Source: Myxococcus stipitatus DSM 14675 (GTDB taxonomy: Bacteria > Myxococcota > Myxococcia > Myxococcales > Myxococcaceae). Taken from it: a DNA stretch of 64,000 bases. Where the stretch lies: the NCBI RefSeq assembly GCF_000331735.1, contig NC_020126.1, positions 8,497,501 through 8,561,500 of the forward strand, written 5' to 3'. The notes beneath the pieces were generated by a model that worked only from the letters and a program-made list of their open reading frames with translations, made no database searches and had not been told where the DNA came from. The translations under genes and the position numbers were made by a program. Below, in pieces: positions 9,501 through 15,407 of the stretch (position 1 is the first letter of the stretch; every line of letters starts with the position of its first letter).

Positions 9501-9580
9501 CGGCGGTGCCTCGGCCTGGACAGGCGGTGGAGGTCCGCTACCGCAGCGTGTGCAAGACGCAGCCCGTCTCACCGCCCTGA
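6572..9580 (+). CDS. Large choice-of-anchor-D (HYDIN-like) lipoprotein with degenerate vWA domain
   Basis: 1002 residues from ATG 6572, which has AGGAG nearby upstream and gives a clean lipoprotein signal ending in LVATLVAC (Cys22); an upstream in-frame start would bury this. Six or so Ig-like ASPM/SPD-2/HYDIN repeats follow, each opening with a phrase such as LDFGDVPVG, LDFGELPVG, MDFGNVVPG or VDFGPI. The C-terminal third (from about 690) resembles the von Willebrand A domains of myxobacterial lipoproteins, but the metal-site motif DxSxS is replaced (FVISNTTTM), and a second acidic patch VLADEDDNSG remains. Probably an outer-membrane or periplasmic structural or adhesive protein. The gene ends at a strong terminator before the kinase gene. 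Confidence 0.8.
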   Translation: MGMGQRGRVLASAVLVATLVACHEGDETRAVQATAVVDMDVLDFGDVPVGEWREREVRIRNIGYVPFFAIEALPIVGNPSYEVELQDGGGRVMPGQSHVVRVRFHPLAEGVTEETVHVTTDANQGSNAQVQVTGLGTPTQIGIDPPVLDYETLEVDSDRALEVTITNPVDLPLTLVVRGNSPDPFTPDTITIPPQSSRKVSTQYLPRALGAMDARLEVRSCEHCTPSVVELKGHSVANAFVFDPAPVPFDLIPVHERTQSYTRARNITWRPVTIDSLITSDHAFVPLSKPEGSTVQPGEVVELKMEFAARYSGPNIGDLKVHYASDKPRQSEVILDARGGRPTLAVTPVMLDFGELPVGGKVEQSIRITNAGTNGSLKFTGVTADGDSGQFSVDVPTRGTQRYPWSAGTWPQLDTPGLDVAPGNDALELKVYFEPVAEGTFRARLRVRSDDLFNPEREIILTGRSRTSGPCEYELMPQPVMDFGNVVPGKGAVLGFRFRNPGRGECAVKDIHLSNDANGAFFMPGGKLTGGIVLYDSAFSAMVAFRPSAEGEYAGELKLTVNNPAAPTVTLPLKGVSKASCLVASPPYVDFGPIRYDCAAPPRKTYVANRCSEPITVTGATLGHGTSGQFTLVGPIALPRTLLPTEGFELEVDYARNVLGQHFTPLYLHVANEAAPFLIPLIGETNHEGIQVDRYTQGTDSQLDVLFVISNTTTMAPYQQRLRSAIPGWLEYARQQQVDLRMGVTTTGLVPRGPQCGGGANGGEAGRLFPADGSHARVISSAGPHAATELQANVEVGLCHNLVQGLATMRQALSAPLSEQTDDPRTALPNDGNWGFVRPAARMAVVVLADEDDNSGFSPDSFIQFLQTLKGTGMAHRSQLYALVPTDNRCSTAGGDADRFIEVARGTGGRADSICEGSYRSLLDSVIQRAGEPQADFPLTADPTGDGEMAVRVQGQPVPENQWTYDAVANAIVFEPAAVPRPGQAVEVRYRSVCKTQPVSPP

Positions 9581-9591
9581 GGGGCCACGCG

Positions 9592-9617
9592 CCCCCGCAT
9601 CGGCGTCGATGCGGGGG
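9592..9617 (+). terminator. Strong intrinsic hairpin after the lipoprotein gene
   Basis: Perfect 11-bp stem CCCCCGCATCG (9592-9602) / CGATGCGGGGG (9607-9617) with loop GCGT, starting 12 bases after the stop and ending 17 bases before the kinase start. No U-tract. It should separate or attenuate the two genes. Confidence 0.7.
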
Positions 9618-9634
9618 GATGAACCGGACGGGAA

Positions 9635-11035
9635 ATGACGCGGCGCGGGCTTCCGCGCGTCGGTCCTCGCGGCTATCGTTGCGTCGACGTGGAGACATTC
9701 GGTCGCTACGAGTTGCTGCGCAAAATCGCCATCGGCGGGATGGGTGCCGTCTATCTCGCGCGACAGAAAGGGCCGGTGGGCTTCCAGAAGCTGCTCGTCG
9801 TCAAGCGGCTGCTGCCCCACCTGTCCGAGGACGATGAGTTCATCGAGATGTTTCTCGACGAGGGGCGCATCGCCGCGCACCTCAACCATCCCAACATCGC
9901 CCAGATTTATGACTTGGGGGACGTGGACGGGCAGTACTTCATCGCCATGGAGTACGTGCACGGCGAGGCGGTGGGGCCCCTGGGACTCAGGGCGCAGCAG
10001 CGCAAGCTGACGATTCCCCTGGCGCTCAAGTGCCGCATCATCGCGGACGCGGCGGCGGGGCTGGATGCGGCGCACAACGCGCGCAGCCCCTCCGGCCGCA
10101 AGCTGGCGTTGATCCACCGGGACGTGTCTCCGCAGAATGTGCTCGTGGGCTACAACGGCGGCGTCAAGCTCATCGACTTCGGCGTGGCCAAGGCGTCCGG
10201 GAAGTTCTCCCAGACGGTGGTCGGCACCATCAAGGGCAAGCACGCGTACATGTCCCCGGAGCAGGCCCGGGGCGAGCCCCTGGACCACCGCTCCGACATC
10301 TTCGGCTTGGGGACGGTGTTCTACGAGCTGCTCACGCACCAGCGCCTGTTCAAGCGCGACACGGAGATCTCGACGCTGAAGGCCGTGGTGGGCGCGAAGC
10401 TGATTCCGCCCTCGGAGCTGTCGCCCGACATCCCCAAGGAGCTGGACGCCATCGTGCTGAAGGCCTTGGCGCGCAAGCGCGACGAGCGCTTCTCCTCGGC
10501 GGGAGAGGTGCAGCTCGCGCTCGATGAGTTCCTGGTGCAGCACAAGCTGCACGCGACGCCCGCGCACCTCGCGGCGTTCATGCAGGACGCGTATTCGGAG
10601 GAGCTGGAGGAGGAGCGGCTCGCGGCCGAGCCCACCGTCATCCACTACGACCCGCGCATCGCCGCCCGTCAGCAGGCCGCGGCGGCGGCGGCCGCGGCGG
10701 GTGACACGGGCTCGCATGCGGGTCGGCCCACGGCGCGCCCTGCTGCCAAGGGACCGGCCGGAGTCTCCTCGTCATCGACCGCGCCCATGGCGCCCCGGCG
10801 CGCACCGACGGGGTCCTCCTCGGCGGCGGCCCCGGTGTCTTCCCGGGCGCCGGGGACGGGCAGTGGCTCGACACCCTCCGCGCAGGCCGTCTCCGCGGCC
10901 CCCGGAAGCAAGGGCGGGACAGGCTCCGGCAAGGCTCCCGCGCCACCGCCTCACAGGGCGGGGACGGCCCCCACCGGCTCCGCGCCCAAGCGTGCGCCGA
11001 CGCGCGCGCCGCTGGACGAGACGAAAGACGACTGA
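9635..11035 (+). CDS. Eukaryote-type serine/threonine protein kinase
   Basis: 466 residues. Kinase domain from about 22 to 295: Gly loop IAIGGMGAVYLA, catalytic Lys in VVKRLLP, HRDVSPQN catalytic loop, DFG in LIDFGVAKA, and SPE in YMSPEQARG. The rest (about 330-466) is a low-complexity Ala/Pro/Ser/Thr tail with a poly-Ala run and no evident membrane segment or sensor domain. ATG 9635 has a weak GGACGGGA upstream; GTG 9689 would start five residues before GRYELL and is an equal candidate. Myxobacteria carry many such kinases regulating development; the substrate is unknown. Confidence 0.92.
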   Translation: MTRRGLPRVGPRGYRCVDVETFGRYELLRKIAIGGMGAVYLARQKGPVGFQKLLVVKRLLPHLSEDDEFIEMFLDEGRIAAHLNHPNIAQIYDLGDVDGQYFIAMEYVHGEAVGPLGLRAQQRKLTIPLALKCRIIADAAAGLDAAHNARSPSGRKLALIHRDVSPQNVLVGYNGGVKLIDFGVAKASGKFSQTVVGTIKGKHAYMSPEQARGEPLDHRSDIFGLGTVFYELLTHQRLFKRDTEISTLKAVVGAKLIPPSELSPDIPKELDAIVLKALARKRDERFSSAGEVQLALDEFLVQHKLHATPAHLAAFMQDAYSEELEEERLAAEPTVIHYDPRIAARQQAAAAAAAAGDTGSHAGRPTARPAAKGPAGVSSSSTAPMAPRRAPTGSSSAAAPVSSRAPGTGSGSTPSAQAVSAAPGSKGGTGSGKAPAPPPHRAGTAPTGSAPKRAPTRAPLDETKDD

Positions 11036-11069
11036 GCCCGAGCCCTCGGGCGCCCCTTGAAAGCAAACA

Positions 11070-11098
11070 GCCCGCGGCGCACGGGAGCGCTCGCGGGC
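11070..11098. terminator. Terminator between convergent genes
   Basis: GCCCGCG (11070-11076) pairs with CGCGGGC (11092-11098). Read on the minus strand the hairpin is followed by TGTTTGCTTTC, a fair U-rich tail, so it best fits termination of the GFA gene, with possible use by the kinase gene. Confidence 0.6.
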
Positions 11099-11156
11099 CG
11101 TAGCCGACGTCGTGTCACCGGGCACGGAGTGGCTCGTGCCCGGCGGCCTTGCGACC

Positions 11157-11519
11157 TCAGAGGTCGCGGCCGTTGAACTGGAACGACTTCAGCGTGGACA
11201 GGTCCATGCCGTCCAGGCAGCGCACGTTGACGGCGGCCATCTCCTTGCCGTCCGGCCCGACGCCGCGCGCGAAGGAGCGCACGCCACACTTGGAGCAGAA
11301 CAGGTGGTGGATGACCTTCTTGTTGAACTGGTAGTTCGTGAGGACGTCCTGCCCCGAGCGCAGCGTGAAGTGCTCCACGGGGGTGAAGCTCAACATCGAC
11401 CCGGACTTCTGGCAGATGGAGCAGTTACAGGAAATCACCGGCTCGGAGAGGTTCAGCTTCGCCTCGTACCGGACCGCGCCGCAGTGACAGCCGCCTTCGT
11501 AGCTCTTGAGGTCGCTCAT
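11157..11519 (-). CDS. GFA family (glutathione-dependent formaldehyde-activating-like) zinc protein
   Basis: 120 residues from ATG 11519. The CENP-V/GFA zinc pattern is clear: GCHCGAVRYE (Cys11, Cys13), CNCSICQKSG (Cys31, Cys33, Cys36) and FCSKCGVRSF (Cys75, Cys78). Members bind two zinc ions and some bind glutathione or S-hydroxymethylglutathione; most are of unknown activity. An open frame extends upstream of 11519 but without family features. Convergent with the kinase gene; the next minus-strand gene begins 74 bases upstream. Confidence 0.85.
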   Translation of the reverse strand: MSDLKSYEGGCHCGAVRYEAKLNLSEPVISCNCSICQKSGSMLSFTPVEHFTLRSGQDVLTNYQFNKKVIHHLFCSKCGVRSFARGVGPDGKEMAAVNVRCLDGMDLSTLKSFQFNGRDL

Positions 11520-11592
11520 GCGCGGCACCCTACACCGCTCACTCGGACGCTGCCCTCGGATTCTCTCGCCGCGACACGGCGGCGGGCCCCGG

Positions 11593-12417
11593 CTACAAGC
11601 TCGCGAGCGCCACGCGATACAGCGCGCGATAACCCATGCGCGGCGCGGGCTCGAAGCGCTCCGCGTTGAAGATGTCGCGCAGCAACGCCACACCCTCCGC
11701 GGAGGACGGGAGCCCCAGCAGCGTGGACTCCAGCGCCGTCACCAGCTGCGGCGCCAGGCCCATGGCCACGGGCACGCCGTCATTGGGTGCCTCGTCCGTG
11801 TACGCGATGAGCTCGAAGCGGCGACCCGCACCCGCGCCCAGCACATCCTCCACGCCCGTCGTGTACGTCAGGCCGGTGGAGGCCGGAGGGCAGAAGACAC
11901 TCGCCACATCCGCCTTGCCGTCCAGCACCGCCTCCAGCGCGCCCCGGTAGGAGCTGGTGAAGTGCTGCGCGAAGAAGGCCCGCGCCGGCTCCACGCCCTG
12001 CGCCTTCAGGTACGCGGTGGGGAGCAGGTAGCCCGCCACTGAATCCCGGTCCACCCACGCCGCCGTGGTGCCCTTGAGGCGGTCCAGCGTCAGCCCCGCC
12101 CCCGCTCGGCACACCAGCGCGGAGCGGTAGGAGGACATCCCCCGGCGCACCCCGCGCACCACCACCCTCACGCCCATGGCCTCCATCCGCGCGCAGACGA
12201 AGGGAGGCGCCCAGGCCGCGTCCGCGCGGCCCGAGAGCAAATCCTTGGCGAGCGTCTCGTAGCTCGACGCGACGCTCACCTCCACCAGCTTGCCCAGCGC
12301 CCGTTGGAGGAAGGCCGCCAGCCGGTCCGCGCGCTCCCGCGCCGTTTCGTTGCCCAGCGACGGCGGCAGCCCGAAGCGGAAGGAGTGTCTGGACGATGGA
12401 GGGACTTGAAGGGTCAT
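11593..12417 (-). CDS. PhnD-like (phosphate/phosphonate-binding fold) protein without signal peptide
   Basis: 274 residues from ATG 12417, with GGGGAGG immediately upstream. The sequence has the periplasmic-binding-protein type II pattern of PhnD/SsuA proteins: LPPSLGNETARERADRLA, YETLAKDLLSGRADAAWAPP, and DVASVFCPPA near the hinge. It lacks a signal peptide or lipobox and begins with a polar segment, so it is probably cytosolic, unlike transporter-bound PhnD. No permease or ATPase is nearby. Soluble PhnD-like modules occur as ligand sensors in myxobacteria; that role is inference. It follows the TerB-like gene in the same direction with 13 bases between them. Confidence 0.7.
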   Translation of the reverse strand: MTLQVPPSSRHSFRFGLPPSLGNETARERADRLAAFLQRALGKLVEVSVASSYETLAKDLLSGRADAAWAPPFVCARMEAMGVRVVVRGVRRGMSSYRSALVCRAGAGLTLDRLKGTTAAWVDRDSVAGYLLPTAYLKAQGVEPARAFFAQHFTSSYRGALEAVLDGKADVASVFCPPASTGLTYTTGVEDVLGAGAGRRFELIAYTDEAPNDGVPVAMGLAPQLVTALESTLLGLPSSAEGVALLRDIFNAERFEPAPRMGYRALYRVALASL

Positions 12418-12430
12418 ACCTCCCCCCTAA

Positions 12431-13255
12431 CTACCCCTCCCTGCCCAACCGCGCCACTTCGTCGTCGGCGAGACCGAAAGTCGCCTGCAACATGTCCAGG
12501 ATGCGCTGCTCGGCCAGGCTGGGCTCCCCGCTCGCGAAGGCGATTTTCGTGGCCAGCCGGAAGGCCTTCACCCGCTGGGCATGGGTCGTCAGCCCGTGGG
12601 CCAGCACGTGCAGCCGCTGGGGCAGCCCCTCCGCGGACAGCGCCGCCACCGCCTCGCTCACGAAGTTCTGCGCGCGCTCCGGGCTGACGTTCTCGAACAG
12701 GGGGTCCGCCGCGAAGCTCTCCACCAGCGCCCGGGCCTCGGCCTCCTTCAGCCGCCCGTCCGCCGCGCTCACCAGCACCATGACCTCCGCGTACAGGCGC
12801 TCCAGGGGCTCCCCCAGCGCCTCCGCCAGGCTGCCGCCGTTCTCGATGACGTCGATGATTTGCGCCACCTCGTCCTCGGAGATGCCCAGCGCGGCCTGGA
12901 ACGTCTTGAGCAGCCCCAACTCGCTCTTGGTCGCCCGCTGGTCCGCCAGCGCCACCGCCGCCGCCAGCCCGAAGGCCAGCATCCGGTTCTTGTGGTCCGG
13001 CAGCCGGCGCCGCAGGGACGCCAGCAGGTCCTCCAGGTTGCGGACCTCCGCCAGCTTCACCACGCTGGATTCCACCAGCGCGTTGAGCTCCTCGGAACGC
13101 GTGCCCTCGAACTCCGGCCGCTCCAGCACGCGGCTGAGCAGCGTCTGGAGCTCCCTCTGGGAGACACGGCCGTCGGCCATGGCCGCCAGCAACATCACCT
13201 CCACCAGCGCCGCGTTGCGTTCCTTGCGTGCGCTCATTGCCTGCTCTCGAGCCAT
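12431..13255 (-). CDS. TerB-like tellurite-resistance-fold protein
   Basis: 274 residues, all-helical by composition. Three TerB-like segments are visible, each with an acidic start such as LLAAMADGRVSQREL and VSAADGRLKEAEARAL, plus FASGEPSLAEQRILDML at the C-terminus. These D-G-x-x motifs match the metal-binding signature of the TerB/DjlA N-terminal fold. ATG 13255 has AGGGGGAG 7 bases upstream; ATG 13237, which overlaps the ttcA stop as ATGA, is an alternative start. Function unknown; probably a membrane-stress or regulatory scaffold. It is translated in coupling with ttcA. Confidence 0.7.
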   Translation of the reverse strand: MAREQAMSARKERNAALVEVMLLAAMADGRVSQRELQTLLSRVLERPEFEGTRSEELNALVESSVVKLAEVRNLEDLLASLRRRLPDHKNRMLAFGLAAAVALADQRATKSELGLLKTFQAALGISEDEVAQIIDVIENGGSLAEALGEPLERLYAEVMVLVSAADGRLKEAEARALVESFAADPLFENVSPERAQNFVSEAVAALSAEGLPQRLHVLAHGLTTHAQRVKAFRLATKIAFASGEPSLAEQRILDMLQATFGLADDEVARLGREG

Positions 13256-14091
13256 GGACTGGCTCCCCCTTGCGTGTCCTGCGTGTCTTGGGTGGGCGCC
13301 GCCTCCGGCTCGCTCGCGTTCAGCGGGTCGGGGTTGAGCGCCCGGTCCAACAGGTGCGACGGCCGCACGTTGGCCATCGCGTTGAGAACACTCTGCCGGA
13401 CATTCGGAATCTCCTTCCCCAGGTCCTCCACCAGCCGCTGCATCCGCTTGCGCTGGAGGTTCTCCTGCGTGCCGCACAAGTCACAGGGGATGATGGGGAA
13501 GGCCTTCAGCTCCGCGAACTTCGCGATGTCCTTCTCCGGCGCGTAGCACAGCGGCCGGATGACCACGTTGCGGCCGTCGTCGCTCTTCAGCAGGGGCGGC
13601 ATCGCCTTGATGGAGCCCGCGAAGAAGAGGTTCAACAGCAGCGTGTGGATGAGGTCATCCCGGTGGTGGCCCAGGGCAATCTTGTTGCACCCCAGCTCCA
13701 CCGCCGCCGTGTAGAGGATGCCCCGCCGCATGCGCGAACACACCGAGCACTGCGTCTTCCCCGGGGGCGTCTTCTCCAGGACGATGCTGTACGTGTCCTC
13801 CTTCAGGAGCTTGTAGGGGTAGCCCTCCCGCTGGAAGTACTCCTCCAGGACGTGGCCCGGGAACCCCGGGTGCCCCTGGTCCAGATTCACCGCGAGCAAG
13901 TCGAATTTCACTGGCGCGCGGCGCTGAAGCTCCCTGAGGAGGTAGAGCATGGTGTAGGAGTCCTTGCCTCCGGACACACCCACCATGATGCGGTCCCCGG
14001 CCTCGATGAGGCGGTGGTCCGCGATGGCTCGGCCCATGTGGCCAAGCAGACTCTTTTCCAGGCGCTGGACGTCGTTCATCGGCGTGGCCAT
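13234..14091 (-). CDS. ttcA: tRNA 2-thiocytidine(32) synthetase TtcA
   Basis: 285 residues. PP-loop SGGKDS near residue 40, the CxxC pair CSVC near 117, a third Cys cluster in CDLCGTQEN, and ALGHHRDD are the landmarks of TtcA, the iron-sulphur enzyme that thiolates C32 in tRNA using ATP activation. Length and motif order fit the family. The C-terminal 30 residues (after LLDRALN) are a low-complexity extension. Start ATG 14091; an inner ATG at 14079 would lose only four residues. Divergent from rnd with 65 bases between them and overlapping the TerB-like gene by 22 bases. Confidence 0.93.
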   Translation of the reverse strand: MATPMNDVQRLEKSLLGHMGRAIADHRLIEAGDRIMVGVSGGKDSYTMLYLLRELQRRAPVKFDLLAVNLDQGHPGFPGHVLEEYFQREGYPYKLLKEDTYSIVLEKTPPGKTQCSVCSRMRRGILYTAAVELGCNKIALGHHRDDLIHTLLLNLFFAGSIKAMPPLLKSDDGRNVVIRPLCYAPEKDIAKFAELKAFPIIPCDLCGTQENLQRKRMQRLVEDLGKEIPNVRQSVLNAMANVRPSHLLDRALNPDPLNASEPEAAPTQDTQDTQGGASPWLESRQ

Positions 14092-14156
14092 CCTAGCGGC
14101 GGCCCGGGAAAAAACACGTCATTCAGGCGGTCCGGTCCGCTAGCCTGCCCAGCTCG

Positions 14157-15326
14157 ATGCCAACCTACCCACAGGGTGCCGTGGACGTGGTCGATACCGA
14201 GGGGGCCCAGAGCGCTCTCGGAAAGCTGGAGCAGGCTCGGGAGCTGGCCGTGGACCTGGAGGCCGACTCCATGCACGCCTTCCGAGCCCGGCTGTGCTTC
14301 CTCCAGGTCGCCACCGACAGCGACGTCTTTCTCCTCGATACGCTCCAGCCCGGCGTGGAAGCCCGGCTGCTCGCCCCGCTGATGGGGGAGCCAGGCCGAA
14401 CCAAGTACTTCCACGCGGCCCAGGGGGACTTGCAGTTCCTGGCGGAAGCGGGGGTGCGGGTGCGGGGTCTGTTCGATACCCACCGGGCCGCCACCCTGCT
14501 GGGCTGGCCGAAGGTGGGCCTGGCGGATATCGCCCGGGAGAAGCTGGGCGTGGAGCTGCCCAAGGAGCACCAGCAGTCGGACTTCTCCCTGCGGCCCCTG
14601 CCTCCCGGCATGCGCGACTACATCGCCAACGACGTGCGCTACCTCTGTGAGCTGGGGCGCCAGGTGCGCGAGGCCACGCGCGAGGCCGGCATCCTGGAGG
14701 AGGTGGAGCTGGACTGCGAGCGGCTGTGTGACGAGGCCGTGGCGCGTCCCGACGTGGGCGCGGACTTCAAGCCCAAGCTGCCCCGCTCCGGGCTGTCCCC
14801 GGCGCAGATGACGCTGGCGAACGCCATCGCCCACGCGCTGCACAAGAAGCGGCTGGAGTGGGCGGAGAAGGAGAACGTGCCCATGGGGCGCATGCTCTCC
14901 AACATGGCCATCGCGGACATCGCCACGCGGCTGCCCTCCTCGCCCCGGGACCTGGCGCGCGCGGCCGGCGTGCGAGGCTCCTTCGTGCGCACGCACGGCG
15001 ACGAGGTCCTCGCCATCCTCCGCGAGCAGCAGGAGAAGGCGCGCAACGGAGAGCTGCAGCCGGAGCGCGAGAACAAGGGCCCCAAGGACTCCAACCGCCG
15101 CAAGCGCGAGGACGCCCTCAAGGCCTTCCGCGTGGAGAAGGCGACCGAGCGCAAGGTGACGCCCAGCGTGATTCTCACCAATCCGCTGATGGACGCGCTG
15201 CTGTCGCAGCCACCGCGGGACCTGGAGGAGCTGGGCCGGGTGCCATACCTGGGTGACAAGCGACTGAAGCTCTACGGACCCGCCCTCCTCGAGCTGCTCG
15301 CCGCGTTCCCCGTCGTCGGAGGCTGA
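14157..15326 (+). CDS. rnd: Ribonuclease D
   Basis: 389 residues. The DEDD exonuclease domain (about 10-185) shows motif I AVDLEADSMH, motif II FHAAQGDLQFL and motif III YIANDVRYLCEL (DEDDy type). A basic linker and C-terminal HRDC-like helical regions (about 215-389) follow, as in RNase D, which trims 3' ends of tRNA and other stable RNA. It is divergent from ttcA, another tRNA-processing gene. Ends 81 bases before the aminopeptidase gene, with a small hairpin between. Confidence 0.9.
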   Translation: MPTYPQGAVDVVDTEGAQSALGKLEQARELAVDLEADSMHAFRARLCFLQVATDSDVFLLDTLQPGVEARLLAPLMGEPGRTKYFHAAQGDLQFLAEAGVRVRGLFDTHRAATLLGWPKVGLADIAREKLGVELPKEHQQSDFSLRPLPPGMRDYIANDVRYLCELGRQVREATREAGILEEVELDCERLCDEAVARPDVGADFKPKLPRSGLSPAQMTLANAIAHALHKKRLEWAEKENVPMGRMLSNMAIADIATRLPSSPRDLARAAGVRGSFVRTHGDEVLAILREQQEKARNGELQPERENKGPKDSNRRKREDALKAFRVEKATERKVTPSVILTNPLMDALLSQPPRDLEELGRVPYLGDKRLKLYGPALLELLAAFPVVGG

Positions 15327-15331
15327 AAGGT

Positions 15332-15351
15332 ACCGCCGCGGCGACGGCGGT
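15332..15351 (+). terminator. Short hairpin after rnd
   Basis: ACCGCCG (15332-15338) pairs with CGGCGGT (15345-15351), loop CGGCGA, 5 bases after the stop codon. No T-tract; a weak or factor-assisted terminator is likely. Confidence 0.45.
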
Positions 15352-15407
15352 GGTGGAATGGCCCAGGTCTCGAGTCGCCCGATGCCGGGGCGGACGGAGC
15401 TTCCCTG

